NCBI GenBank assembly: GCA_963772335.1
Contig: CAVYXF010000005.1
Span: 558,001-622,000 of the forward strand
From: CAVYXF01 sp963772335
GTDB lineage: Bacteria > Pseudomonadota > Alphaproteobacteria > Rhizobiales > Rhodomicrobiaceae
Length of the DNA stretch: 64,000 nucleotides
Direction: 5' to 3'
Part shown: positions 49,493 to 59,031 of the stretch, piece after piece
How the letters are laid out: each line of letters opens with the position of its first letter
How positions within the stretch are numbered: position 1 is the stretch's first letter
The notes under the pieces: model-generated
Told to the model about the DNA's origin: nothing
The model's database searches: none
Seen by the model: only the letters and a program-made list of their open reading frames with translations
Made by a program: the position numbers and the translations under genes

Positions 49493-50812
49493 TTGACCAC
49501 CATCTACGCGCTCTCCAGCGGCCATGGAAAGGCAGGCGTGGCCGTGATCCGCATCTCGGGGCCGCAGGCGCGCGAGGCTCTGCGGCGCATGGCAGGCGGC
49601 ATTCCTGAACCGAGAGTCGCGCGCCTTGCCACAATCCGCAAGCCCCAAGACGGCGAAATTCTCGATCGGGGTCTCGTGCTGTTCTTTCCGCTACCGCGCA
49701 GCTTCACCGGCGAGGACCTGGCGGAGCTGCACATCCACGGGGGGCGGGCGGTGCTGGAGGGCGTACTCGCTGCACTCGCCAGCCTGCCGGATATGCGGCT
49801 CGCGGAACCCGGGGAGTTCGCGCGCCGCGCCTTCGAGAACGGCAAGCTGGACCTCACCGCCGCGGAAGGGCTCGCCGATCTGATCGACGCCGAGACCGAG
49901 GCGCAAAGGCGCCAGGCGCTGCGCCAGGCGGGCGGCGCTCTGCGCGCGCTCTATGAGGGCTGGCGCACGCGTCTGATCGGGGCAAGCGCAGCTCTGGAGG
50001 CGGCGCTCGACTTCTCCGACGAGGCCGACGTGCCCGAGGCTATCGCCTCTGCGGCCCGGCCGGCGGTCAAAACGCTGCTGGCAGAGATCGCCGCCCATCT
50101 CGCCAACTCCCGCGGCGGCGAGATCCTGCGCGACGGCTTCCGCGTGGTGATTGCCGGGCCACCCAACGCCGGCAAGTCCAGCCTCATGAACGCGCTTGCC
50201 CGGCGCGACGCCGCCATCGTCTCGGAGGAGGCAGGCACCACCCGCGACGTGATTGAGGTGCGGCTGAACCTTGGCGGCTATCCGGTGATCCTGATGGACA
50301 CGGCGGGCATCCGCGAGGCCGGCGGCGCCATCGAGCGCGAGGGCATCCGCCGCACGCTCGATCGCATGCGGGAGGCAGATCTGGTGCTATGGGTGGAGGA
50401 CATGACCGCGCCCGTCTGGGCGGCGATGCCGGAGCACGCTGAAGACGCGCCGGAGAATTTACGCGTCGCCAACAAATGCGACCTGACCACCGCATCCGTC
50501 CACCAGAGCACCATTGCCATCTCGGCGCTGACCGGGGCCGGCCTCGACACGCTCCTCGACGCGCTGCTCGACCGCGTGCGCAGCCAGATCGGGGCAACGG
50601 AAGACGCGGCGATCACCCGTGCCCGCCATCGTCAGGAAATCGAGCGTGCGCAAGCCGCGCTGCTGGCTTTCCTCCACAATGACACCGCCGAGCTCGAGCT
50701 TCTCGCCGAGGACCTGCGCACCGCCACGACCGCGCTCGGCCGCCTCACCGGCCGGGTCGACGTCGAAGATATTTTAGGCAAGATCTTCAGCGACTTCTGC
50801 ATCGGCAAGTAA
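49493..50812 (+). CDS. mnmE: tRNA modification GTPase MnmE
   Basis: Works with MnmG to make 5-carboxymethylaminomethyl uridine at the wobble base of tRNA. The N-terminal TrmE domain starts TTIYALSSGHGKAGVAVIRISGP; TTG 49493 preceded by AAGGAA is chosen over GTG 49466 because it matches the family start. The G domain has GPPNAGKSSL near residue 222, EEAGTTRDVIEV and DTAGIRE near 269, and NKCD. The protein ends in the essential CIGK. 439 residues. mnmG lies 3.6 kb further on the same strand. Confidence 0.93.
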   Translation: MTTIYALSSGHGKAGVAVIRISGPQAREALRRMAGGIPEPRVARLATIRKPQDGEILDRGLVLFFPLPRSFTGEDLAELHIHGGRAVLEGVLAALASLPDMRLAEPGEFARRAFENGKLDLTAAEGLADLIDAETEAQRRQALRQAGGALRALYEGWRTRLIGASAALEAALDFSDEADVPEAIASAARPAVKTLLAEIAAHLANSRGGEILRDGFRVVIAGPPNAGKSSLMNALARRDAAIVSEEAGTTRDVIEVRLNLGGYPVILMDTAGIREAGGAIEREGIRRTLDRMREADLVLWVEDMTAPVWAAMPEHAEDAPENLRVANKCDLTTASVHQSTIAISALTGAGLDTLLDALLDRVRSQIGATEDAAITRARHRQEIERAQAALLAFLHNDTAELELLAEDLRTATTALGRLTGRVDVEDILGKIFSDFCIGK

Positions 50813-50819
50813 ATGCGGC

Positions 50820-50835
50820 GGTTTCATGTGAAACG
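50820..50835. other. parS-like site 3 (13/16)
   Basis: GGTTTCATGTGAAACG matches TGTTTCACGTGAAACA at 13 of 16 positions, seven bases after the mnmE stop and outside any coding sequence. Confidence 0.55.
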
Positions 50836-50901
50836 GCGTTCAGAAGCCGTTCAGAAACGCGGCGCGATGAATGGAGAGTCACGTCCCCCGGAGACAATTT
50901 G

Positions 50902-51423
50902 ATGAAACGCGTTTTTCTCCTGCCTGCCCTCATGTTGATGGCCGTGCTTTTCCACGGAATCGCCGCGGCCTCGGCCGAACCCTCCTCCCCCAATCCGTTC
51001 GCCAAAGCCCCTGACGCCAGCGTGGTGATCAAGGTCGGCGGCTACGGCAGTGGTGGCTACGACAATGGCTATCGCCGTTACGATGATGCGGACGACGATG
51101 CCGCCGACGAGCAGACCTACCGCGACCCGAAAGACTTCAGCGACGAGAAGACCTATCGCGACCCAAAGGACTTCAGTGAGGAGAGGACTTATCGCGACCG
51201 CAAGGACTTCAGCGATGAGCGAACCTATAGTGACCGGTCCTCTCGGGAGTACAGCTACAGCTACAAGTACAAGCGCTATAGCGGCGGCTATGACGCTCCC
51301 CGCTATCGTGACTATGGCGGCCACGACTATTGCTGGAGCTGTAAGGAACGGTGCCGCGACGGCTTCTGCCCGCCGCGCTGCTGGGGCTGGTGGCGCAATT
51401 GCCGCTGGCATCGGGACTATTGA
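50902..51423 (+). CDS. Secreted protein with tandem 12-residue repeats and Cys/Trp-rich tail
   Basis: A 173-residue protein from ATG 50902 with a signal peptide ending in AAASAE near residue 25. Residues 69-116 are four tandem 12-residue repeats of the form DExTYRDPKDFS, the last one degenerate (DNA 51106-51249). The C-terminus is dense in Tyr, Arg, Trp and six cysteines (CWSCKERCRDGFCPPRC), suggesting a disulfide-stabilised or metal-binding end. Composition is extreme, with many Asp and Tyr. No family is recognised. A long minus-strand open frame across the same bases is a shadow. Confidence 0.7.
   Translation: MKRVFLLPALMLMAVLFHGIAAASAEPSSPNPFAKAPDASVVIKVGGYGSGGYDNGYRRYDDADDDAADEQTYRDPKDFSDEKTYRDPKDFSEERTYRDRKDFSDERTYSDRSSREYSYSYKYKRYSGGYDAPRYRDYGGHDYCWSCKERCRDGFCPPRCWGWWRNCRWHRDY
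51106..51249 (+). repeat. Tandem 36-base repeat, about four copies
   Basis: Four consecutive 36-base units encode DExTYRDPKDFS-like peptides within the secreted protein. The first three are well conserved, the fourth has diverged. Copy number could vary by slippage. Confidence 0.65.
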
Positions 51424-51447
51424 TCTGCCCGACGCATGACCCGAAGA

Positions 51448-51463
51448 TGTTTCACGTGGAGCG
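51448..51463. other. parS-like site 4 (13/16)
   Basis: TGTTTCACGTGGAGCG matches TGTTTCACGTGAAACA at 13 of 16 positions; the left half-site is perfect. It lies between convergent genes and overlaps the start of the adjoining hairpin. Confidence 0.5.
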
Positions 51464-51478
51464 GCCCGAAAGGGCCGC
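51461..51478. terminator. Hairpin between convergent genes
   Basis: GCGGCCC-GAAA-GGGCCGC is a perfect 7-bp GC stem closed by a GAAA tetraloop, followed by TTCTC. It lies between the repeat protein and DUF2314 genes and could stop transcription in both directions. Confidence 0.6.
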
Positions 51479-51519
51479 TTCTCATGTCGAGCCGCTCAGC
51501 GTCCCAGCCCCGTGCCGCC

Positions 51520-52005
51520 TTATGGCTTTTCGTACAGCGACTTGAGCTCGTCGGCCTGGGACCGCGACATGCGCCGCAGCAGCGGGCGCATCGTCTCGTT
51601 GCCCACCATCTTCTTGCCGCGCAGATAGCTCCAGTCTTCGATCTCCTCCTCGCTGAAGCGCACGCGCTCGCCGAGCTTCACGATGCTGACGGCACTCGGC
51701 TCGTTGCCGATCGCGCCGGAGATCTCTTTCCCGTCGCGCTTGAGATCGACGAGCCAGAAATATTCGGTCATATCGCCATCGCTGATCGCCAGCTTCACCG
51801 CGAAGCCGCGCTCGTCGTCGGCCGGATTGGCGAGCCGCTCCCAGAATTGCGGCAGTCCCTCTCGCGCCCTGGCAACGGCGGCCGTCATCTCGGCGTCGTT
51901 ACCGGGAAGCGGCATCACCAGAGGGCTGCCCGCCTTCGCCGGGGCGAAGGACGCCGCAAGCCAGAAAATTGCCATGCCAACAGATGCGCTGAAACGCAGA
52001 CCCAT
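51520..52005 (-). CDS. DUF2314 (YegJ-like) secreted protein
   Basis: A 161-residue protein with a signal peptide ending near FAPAKA (residue 25). The mature part matches DUF2314: AEMTAAVARAREGLPQFWERLANP, a FAVKLAISDGDMTEYFWLVDL beta-strand pair, GAIGNEP and VRFSEEEIEDWSYLRGKKMVGNETMRPLL near the end. Periplasmic; function unknown. The start is ATG 52005 with an AGGAGC ribosome site upstream on the minus strand. Confidence 0.85.
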   Translation of the reverse strand: MGLRFSASVGMAIFWLAASFAPAKAGSPLVMPLPGNDAEMTAAVARAREGLPQFWERLANPADDERGFAVKLAISDGDMTEYFWLVDLKRDGKEISGAIGNEPSAVSIVKLGERVRFSEEEIEDWSYLRGKKMVGNETMRPLLRRMSRSQADELKSLYEKP

Positions 52006-52517
52006 CCCGATGCTCCTTTATATCGATGCCACAACCATCTTACCGTCCGACGAGACCGGTTGTAACCCGGCTTCTCGCATCTGCGGCAACGGGACTGTGC
52101 AAAGGCGAAGGTTAAGCTAGCCCGCCTCGGCGCACGCTAGGTGGGTCCGCTAGCGTATAACATGCGAGGCGGCAGACAGAAGCGGCCGGCTGGCCACGTT
52201 CGCGAAGTTGCGAGGGTATGCCATCCGACGAAACCGAGCACTAAATGCACGGTGACTGCAAGTAAGTGCTGTGGCAAGAGCACAGAAGCGTGAAGGTGAT
52301 CACCGATCGGATTGGCTACGCGAAGATAGGCCGAAGCAGACGGGCTGCCAGGTATGATTGCGTATGCGATGTAGGTGCAGGTCATGCACATGGCCGCTCT
52401 TCCTTTGCGGGTTAGCGTCCCGGGTTGCTTGGACCTGCCGATGCGACTTTTTTACGCTAAGTCGACCGTGATGGCCCGTCGCGCCTGATCAGAGCAAGGA
52501 ATTCGTGAGGCAGCTAA
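52006..52517. other. Intergenic region, no supported gene
   Basis: About 510 bases between the divergent DUF2314 and STAND NTPase genes. A minus-strand frame at 52137-52391 has no motif or ribosome site. GC is lower than in flanking genes. A different open frame overlapping the STAND gene's 5' end (52489-52788) is discussed in the findings. Confidence 0.45.
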
Positions 52518-54345
52518 ATGCCTAAAAGCTTGGCAAGATTTCGCTCGCTCCGTCACGGACCATCCAGTCTTTTCGCGAGCGATCGACGAACTGGACCTAA
52601 GGAAGCGCTTGCTGATCTGGCCAACGTCGGACAAGCAACCATCTCCGAATTGGATAGGCGAGAAGCTCCGACTGACGCCTATCTTCAGCGATCGTTGCCC
52701 AATCGCATTTTTGGACGGGAAGTATCGCGAGGAGGCGCATCGCAACCGAAGACTCTCGAGGTCGATCGGCGGAAGAGCAACAAGCTAGGACCAGCGGCAT
52801 CGCCAGAAGGCGCAGTGAGCGGCAGACCGGATAGCGCTCAGCCCGCACCGATGCTTGTCCACAACGACATCCGCAAGGTGCCGGGCTTCACCGGGCGTAA
52901 AGACCTTCTCGACGCGATCGAAGCGGCGCTGTGGGGCACGGCTGGCGGCGCAGCCGCTTTGACTGACACCAGCGAGGCGAGCGCAGCAGCGACGGCGCGC
53001 TCCGGTCCGCAGGCCACGGCCGTGCGCGGGATGGGCGGCGTCGGGAAGTCGGTGCTAGCGCGGCAGTACGCCTGGGAGAATCAGGCGCGTTATCGTGGTG
53101 TCTGGTGGGTGCGCGCGGAAGACCCGCAGACGCTCATCGACGACTTAATCGCGCTGGGCAGCCGGCTTCTTGTCAACCTGACAGAGATCGCCGAACGCGA
53201 GCAAGCGCTGCATCGGGCGCTGGATGAAATCGCAAGGAGCGCCACCAAGGAGTGGCCCTGGCTGATCGTCTACGACAACGTGGAGAAGCCGGAGGATATC
53301 GAGACGCTGACGCCAAAATCGGGGGCACAGATCCTCATCACCAGCCGCTGCCCGCGCTGGACGGACCACGCCAAGGAGCTGCCCGTCGATGTCTTCCCGC
53401 CGGAGACGGCCATAGACTTTCTGCTCGCGGGGCGCCCAAGGGAGACATGCGAGGCCGCGAGCCGGCTCGCCATCAAGCTCGGCTATCTCCCGCTCGCGCT
53501 CAACCACGCGCGCGCCTATTGCGCCGATGCCAATCTGAGCTTCGACGCATATGCTGCTCGGTTTGCCAAGCTGATCAGCGCCCCGACGAATCCCGTCTTC
53601 GTTACCTTTGATCTGGCTATTACGAAGGCGGCGCAGACCTGTCCGGAAGCGGAAAAGCTGATGGCGATCGCAGCCTTTCTGGCGCCGGAGCGCATCCCGC
53701 TCGATATCATCACCGAGGACGTTATGAGCGAGGCGCAGCGCGATGAGGCGGTGCTGGCTCTGCGGCGGTTGTCATTGGTAGAGCATGACGGCACCGAGAC
53801 GGAGGGCACCCGCGCCATCACCGTGCATCGGCTCGTCCAGGAGGTCATGCGCGGCCGCCTCGGCGAGCATCGGCGAGAGATACAGCAGATCGCGCTGCGC
53901 TTGATGCGCAACGCTCTGGACGCCGTTGCGGTTCGCGAGCATGTGAATTGGCCGCATGTCGCGACGTTGCTGCCGCATGCAATTGCCGCTCTCGAACCGC
54001 TCGATAACCGGACCGAGGTCGAGGCCGGGCAGCTCTGCAATCTGCTTGGGCTGTATTTCCGTTCACGCGGAGACGCTGCCGCCGGCACACCTTACGCCGT
54101 CCGCGCCCTGGCGATCGCCGAGACCGCGCTCGGCAAGGAGCATCCCGATACCGGCACCAGCCTCAACAACCTCGCCGGCCTCTATCGGAGCCAGGGCCGC
54201 TACGAGGCGGCCGAGCCGCTTTATCATCCGCGCCCTGGCGATTGTCGAGACAGGGCTCGGCAAGGAGCATCCGACCACCGAAACGGTGAGAGGGAATTAT
54301 GAGGCCCTGAAACAGGCGATGGCGGGTGACAGCCGCACGCTTTGA
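52518..54345 (+). CDS. STAND (NB-ARC) NTPase with TPR repeats, interrupted near its end
   Basis: A signal-transducing NTPase. NB-ARC region: FTGRKDLLDAIEAALW near residue 122, P-loop GMGGVGKSVLARQYAW near 171, Walker B WPWLIVYDNVE near 250, ILITSRCP near 274 and the GYLPLALNHA motif near 318. Then come a winged helix and a short TPR region (ALAIAETALGKEHPDTGTSLNNLAGLYRSQGRYEAAEPLY). The frame breaks near 54226-54228 by one extra base; removing it restores HRALAIVETGLGKEHPTTETVRGNYEALKQ and an end at 54345. Residues 1-110 are unlike any known effector domain, and ATG 52851 is a plausible alternative start. STAND proteins often serve in phage defence or signalling. Confidence 0.75.
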
Positions 54346-54408
54346 CGCCGAGCGGGCAAATCGTTAGTCTGCGGCAACCTCCTAACGAGCGCAGAGCCAA
54401 TCGACCCA

Positions 54409-56281
54409 ATGCCACCCCATACCTATGACGTCATCATTGTCGGCGGCGGCCACGCGGGGTGCGAGGCGGCCTCCGCGGCTGCGCGCATGGGGGCTCGCAC
54501 GGCGCTCGTCACGCACAAGGTCGACACCATCGGCGAGATGTCGTGCAATCCGGCGATCGGTGGGCTCGGCAAGGGGCATCTGGTGCGCGAGATCGATGCG
54601 CTGGACGGGCTGATGGGGCGCGTGGCCGACAAGGCCGGCATTCAGTTCCGGGTGCTGAACCGCTCCAAGGGGCCGGCCGTGCAGGGGCCGCGCGCGCAGG
54701 CCGACCGCAAGCTCTATCGCGCCGCCATGCGCGCCGCCATCGAGGCGCAGCCCGGCCTCGATGTCATCGCGGAGGCCGTCGAAGACCTCATCGTCGAGGA
54801 CGGCCGCGCCGTGGGCGTGGTGACAGCCTCCGGCGCGGATCTGCGGGCCGGCGCGGTGGTGCTCACCACAGGCACCTTCCTCAAGGGGCTGATCCATATC
54901 GGCGAGACGCGCATTCCGGCGGGCCGGGTGGGCGATGCGCCCGCCATCGGCCTCTCCGACCGGCTCTACAGCCTCGGGCTCGCCATGGGCCGGCTGAAGA
55001 CCGGCACGCCCGCGCGCCTCGACGGCCGCACCATCCGCTATGACGGCCTGGAGGCGCAGGCCGGCGACGAGCCGCCGGTGCCGTTCTCGTTCCTGACGCG
55101 AGCGGATCGAGAACCGCCAGGTGGTCTGCCACATCACCCACACCACGCAAGAGACGCACCGGCTGATCACCGGGAACCTCGCCCGCGCGCCGCTCTATTC
55201 CGGGCAGATCCAGGGGGTGGGGCCGCGCTATTGCCCCTCCATCGAGGACAAGGTGGTGCGCTTCGCCGAGCGCGGCAGCCACCAGATTTTCCTGGAGCCG
55301 GAGGGGCTGGACGACCACACGGTCTATCCGAACGGCATCTCCACCTCGCTGCCCGAGGATGTGCAGCGCGCCTTCATCGCCAGCATTCCGGGGCTGGAGG
55401 CTGCGCGGATCATCCGGCTCGGCTATGCCATCGAATATGACTATGTCGATCCGCGCGAGCTGTTGCCCACGCTGGAAGTAAAGCGGCTGCCGGGGCTGTT
55501 CCTCGCCGGGCAGATCAACGGCACCACCGGCTATGAAGAGGCGGCCGGCCAGGGCCTCGTCGCCGGCATCAATGCCGCGCTAAAGGCCGGCGGCGGGGCG
55601 CGCGAATTCGTGCTGTCGCGGACGGACGCCTATATCGGGGTGATGATCGACGATCTGGTGACGCGCGGCGTCTCCGAGCCCTACCGGATGTTCACCTCGC
55701 GCGCGGAATACCGGCTGCGGCTGCGCGCCGACAATGCCGATGCGCGGCTGACCCCGCTCGGCGAGGCCATCGGCTGTATCTGCCCCGAGCGGCGCGCGGC
55801 CTATGGCGCCAAGGCCGCCGATCTGGCCGCGGCGCTGGACATGCTGCGCAGCCTCACCACCACCCCCGACGAAGCCAATGCCCGAGGCTTCGCGCTCAAT
55901 CGCGACGGCCGCCGCCGCACCGCCTTCGAGCTGCTGGCCTTCCCGGACATGACCATCGAGCGTCTGCGCAGCCTCTGGCCGCAGCTCGGCGCCATCGCCC
56001 CGGCGATCGCCGCCCAGGCCGAGATCGACGCCCGCTACGATGTGTATCTGCGCCGCCAGGACGCCGACATTGCCGCCTACCGCAAGGACGAGGCCGTCGC
56101 CATCCCCGCCGAGTTCGACTATGCCGCGCTCTCCGGCCTTTCGACGGAAATCCGCCAGAAGCTGGAGCGCCATCGGCCCGCCTCGCTCGCCCAGGCCGCC
56201 CGCATCGACGGCATGACCCCGGCGGCGCTGATGCTGGTGCTGGCGCATGTGAAGAAAGCGCCCATCCGCCGGAGTGCTTAG
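54409..56281 (+). CDS. mnmG: tRNA uridine-5-carboxymethylaminomethyl enzyme MnmG, interrupted by one inserted base
   Basis: FAD-dependent partner of MnmE. The start YDVIIVGGGHAGCEAASAAARMGARTALVTH (FAD-binding GGGHAGCEAA) is typical, with MSCNPAIGGLGKGHLVREIDALDGLMG. Near 55098-55100 one extra base (ACGC where three bases are expected) turns FLTERIENRQVVCHITHTT out of frame. The second half from ITHTTQETHRLITGNLARAPLYSGQI to the C-terminus RRSA is intact. Length is 1873 bases, one over a multiple of three; about 623 residues, normal. Unlike five other frameshifts here, this one is not at a GANTC site. Confidence 0.93.
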
Positions 56282-56339
56282 GGCGGTGTTTCAATCTGTC
56301 GAACAAAAAGCCCCCTCACCCGGTCGCCTTCGGCGCCCG

Positions 56340-56433
56340 CCCTCTCCCGCGAGGGGAGAGGGCGATGCCGTGCTGGTGGATCGTCTCTGCTTCTACTCCG
56401 CAGAAACCAGCCCTCTCCCCTCACGGGAGAGAG
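56340..56433. repeat. Pair of REP-like palindromes between mnmG and rsmG
   Basis: CCCTCTCCC-GCGA-GGGGAGAGGG (56340-56362) and the related CCCTCTCCCCTCACGGGAGAGAG (56411-56433) form strong hairpins in the 194-base spacer. Sequences of this kind recur between genes in many proteobacterial genomes and mark repetitive intergenic palindromes. Confidence 0.6.
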
Positions 56434-56475
56434 CGGCGAGGGCCGTCAGGCCTGAAGCCAGGTGAGGAGGCGTTC

Positions 56476-57127
56476 ATGCCGTCGACGCTCCTCCCCCCGA
56501 TCCGCACCGCCACCGACTTCCAGCGGCTTTTTTCCGTTCCACATGAAACACTTGAGCGCCTCGAACTCTACGCCAGCCTGCTCCGCCAATGGCAGAAGGC
56601 GGTCAACCTCGTGGCCCCTGCCACACTCGATGAGATGTGGCAGCGACACTTCGCCGATAGCGCGCAACTCATCGCACTAGCCCCTACCGCGCGAAAATGG
56701 CTTGACCTTGGGAGCGGCGCAGGATTCCCTGGCCTTGTGATTGCCATCTTGTGTGCGAATCACCAAAGTTGTTCCGTACATCTTGTCGAGTTCAAACAGC
56801 CGTAAATGTGCGTTTCTTGGGGAGATCGCGCGCCGGACAGGGGTGTCGGTCGCGATCCATGAGGGGCGCATCGAAGATCTGGCTCGCGGGGGCCAGATCG
56901 GCGAAGTGGATGTGGTAACGGCGCGAGCGCTTGCGCCGCTGGACCGTTTGGTTGCCCTGGCGGAGGGCTTCTTCTCGGACCGGACGGTGGGGCTGTTCCT
57001 CAAGGGACGCGAGGCGGCGCGCGAAATCGAGGAGGCCAGCGCGCGGGGAGGTTTCAGCTTCCAAGCTCACCCGAGCCGCGTCCATGGCGAAGGCAAAATC
57101 ATCGAGGTAAGGCGGCAAGGCGCCTAG
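56476..57127 (+). CDS. rsmG: 16S rRNA (guanine527-N7) methyltransferase RsmG, interrupted by one inserted base
   Basis: Methylates G527 of 16S rRNA. From ATG 56476 (MPSTLLPPIRTATDFQRLF), LYASLLRQWQKAVNLVAPATLDEMWQRHFADSAQL and motif I WLDLGSGAGFPGLVIA near residue 76 are standard. At GAGTTC (56788-56793) one extra T causes a stop; removing it gives VHLVESNSRKCAFLGEIARRTGV and the frame continues with VVTARALAPLDRLV and FLKGREAAREIEEA. Length is 652 bases, one over a multiple of three; about 216 residues. parA follows by 12 bases. Confidence 0.92.
56535..56550. other. parS-like site 5 (13/16)
   Basis: CGTTCCACATGAAACA matches TGTTTCACGTGAAACA at 13 of 16 positions. It lies near the 5' end of rsmG and less than 1 kb from parA. 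Confidence 0.5.
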
Positions 57128-57139
57128 GGGGATTTCGTC

Positions 57140-57970
57140 GTGGCAGCTTACGGGACTTCGGACATGCGCGTATTCGCGGTGGCCAACCAAAAGGGCGGCG
57201 TCGGCAAGACCACGACCGCCGTCAATCTCGGGACAGCGCTTGCGGCAGCGGGCGAGCGCGTGCTGGTCGTCGATCTCGATCCGCAGGGTAACGCCTCGAC
57301 CGGCCTCGGGTTCCCAGAGGAAAACCGGCAGGTCTCCACCTACGACGTTCTGGCCGGCGCCGCGGCCTTGGAGCAGGCGATGATGCCCTGCAAGATGATA
57401 CCGCGCCTGTTCGTGGCGCCGGCAACGCGCGATCTCGCTGGCCTCGAGCCGGAGATCTCTGCGGCCCCGAACCGCGCCTATTTCCTGCGCGATGCCATCC
57501 TGTCGCTGCGGGCATCGGAGGCCGAGAAGCCACGGAAAGAGCAGATTCGCTTCGTGCTGATCGACTGCCCGCCGTCGCTGAACATCCTCACCCTCAATGC
57601 CATGGCGGCGGCGGATTCCGTCCTGGTGCCGGTGCAGTGCGAGTTCTTCGCGCTGGAAGGTATTACCCAGCTGAAAGAGACGATCGATTTCGTGCGCGCC
57701 AGCCTCAACCCGTCATTGGAGATCCATGGCGTGGTGCTGACCATGCACAACTCCCGCACCCGCCTCGCGGACGAAGTCTCGCAGGAAGTGCGGGCGTTCT
57801 TCGGACAGAAGGTATTCGGGGCGGTCATCCCGCGCAACGTCCGGGTCGCCGAGGCGCCCTCGCACGGCAAGCCCATTTTGCTCTATGACAGCAAGAGTCC
57901 GGGAAGCAAGGCCTATATCGAACTGGCAGCGGAGATCCTGGACCGCGAGCGCGCCTACGCGGCGGCCTGA
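57140..57970 (+). CDS. parA: Chromosome partition ATPase ParA
   Basis: Deviant Walker ATPase that moves ParB-parS complexes. The P-loop ANQKGGVGKTTTAVNLG lies near residue 15, VLVVDLDPQGNASTGLG near 40, LIDCPPSLNILTLNA near 138, and VPVQCEFFALEGITQL near 160. Length is 276 residues from GTG 57140, or 268 from ATG 57164 (MRVFAVANQKGG); both are plausible. Follows rsmG closely and precedes parB, the standard ori-proximal arrangement. Confidence 0.95.
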   Translation: MAAYGTSDMRVFAVANQKGGVGKTTTAVNLGTALAAAGERVLVVDLDPQGNASTGLGFPEENRQVSTYDVLAGAAALEQAMMPCKMIPRLFVAPATRDLAGLEPEISAAPNRAYFLRDAILSLRASEAEKPRKEQIRFVLIDCPPSLNILTLNAMAAADSVLVPVQCEFFALEGITQLKETIDFVRASLNPSLEIHGVVLTMHNSRTRLADEVSQEVRAFFGQKVFGAVIPRNVRVAEAPSHGKPILLYDSKSPGSKAYIELAAEILDRERAYAAA

Positions 57971-58077
57971 GACTGTTCGTGTGGCGTCTCGCAATTGCCG
58001 AAAGGGTCCGCAGCAAGTTCGCCGGCATTTACGGGACGGGACACGCGTTGAGCGTTCAACCAAGAGGATTGTGACCG

Positions 58078-59004
58078 ATGAACACTCCCTTGCCGGCGCA
58101 GAGAAGCCGTCTTGGACGTGGACTTGCTTCGCTGATCGGGGAGAACCCCGCAATGGCGGGCAACGGTGCCGCTCCCGGCGTCGTGCAGAAGCCGCTCCCG
58201 AGCCAGGGTGAGCAGCGCATGGTGCCGCTGGACAGGATCAGCCCCAGCCCGTTCAATCCGCGCAAGAACTTTCCGGAGGCGGAGCTGGAGGAGTTGGCGA
58301 ACTCCATCCGCGAGAAGGGGCTTGTCCAGCCGATCATCCTGCGGCCGGTCGGGGTTTCGGGGCAGCATTATGAGATCGTTGCCGGGGAACGGCGCTGGCG
58401 AGCCGCGCAGAAGGCCTCCCTGCATGTGGTGCCGGCGATCGTGCGCGCGCTCAGCGATCAGGAAGCGCTTGAGCTGGCAATCATCGAGAACGTCCAGCGT
58501 GCCGACCTGAACGCCATCGAAGAGGCGGTGGGCTATCGGGAGCTGATCGAACGCTTCGGCTACACCCAGGAAGAGCTGAGCCAGATTATCGGCAAGAGCC
58601 GCTCGCATCTGGCGAACACCATGCGGCTTTTGAAGCTGCCGGATACTGTGCAGGCGCTGGTACGCGATGGCCAGCTCACGGCCGGCCATGCCCGGGCTCT
58701 GGTCGGGCGCGAGGACGCGGAGACGGTGGCGAAGGACATCGTCAAGAAGGGCCTGAACGTCCGCGATGTCGAGGCGTTGGTCTCCGGCAAGAAGGGCGGC
58801 GGCGGGAATCTCGCAAACCTGCAGCGCTGCGGCGTTGCCGGCTTGCAGAAGGATGCGGACACCCGCGCCGCCGAGCGGGAAATCGCCGATGCGCTCGGCT
58901 TGGCGGTTGAGATCGCGCCAGGCAAGGGCGAGACTGGCGAAATCATTATTCGCTACCGCTCGCTCGAACAGTTCGAAGTCGTGCGTAAAAGGCTGATTGG
59001 GTGA
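58078..59004 (+). CDS. parB: Chromosome partition protein ParB
   Basis: CTP-dependent DNA clamp that loads on parS sites and spreads. The N-terminal RSRLGRGLASLIGE (ParA-stimulating) is followed by MVPLDRISPSPFNPRKNFPEAELEELANSIREKGLVQPIILRP and the CTP-binding GERRWRAAQKA near residue 102. The helix-turn-helix motif (TQEELSQIIGKSRSHLANTMRLL) is near 163. The C-terminal dimerisation part (LEIAPG-like VEIAPGKGETGEIIIRY) closes the protein at 308 residues. Five parS-like sites lie within 14 kb to the left. Confidence 0.95.
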   Translation: MNTPLPAQRSRLGRGLASLIGENPAMAGNGAAPGVVQKPLPSQGEQRMVPLDRISPSPFNPRKNFPEAELEELANSIREKGLVQPIILRPVGVSGQHYEIVAGERRWRAAQKASLHVVPAIVRALSDQEALELAIIENVQRADLNAIEEAVGYRELIERFGYTQEELSQIIGKSRSHLANTMRLLKLPDTVQALVRDGQLTAGHARALVGREDAETVAKDIVKKGLNVRDVEALVSGKKGGGGNLANLQRCGVAGLQKDADTRAAEREIADALGLAVEIAPGKGETGEIIIRYRSLEQFEVVRKRLIG

Positions 59005-59031
59005 TGACGACGGGCGGGGTCTCGTAGCAGC

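Noticed and set aside
52137..52391. Minus-strand 84-codon frame downstream of the DUF2314 gene
   Set aside because: No ribosome site, motif or partner; composition unlike a coding region.
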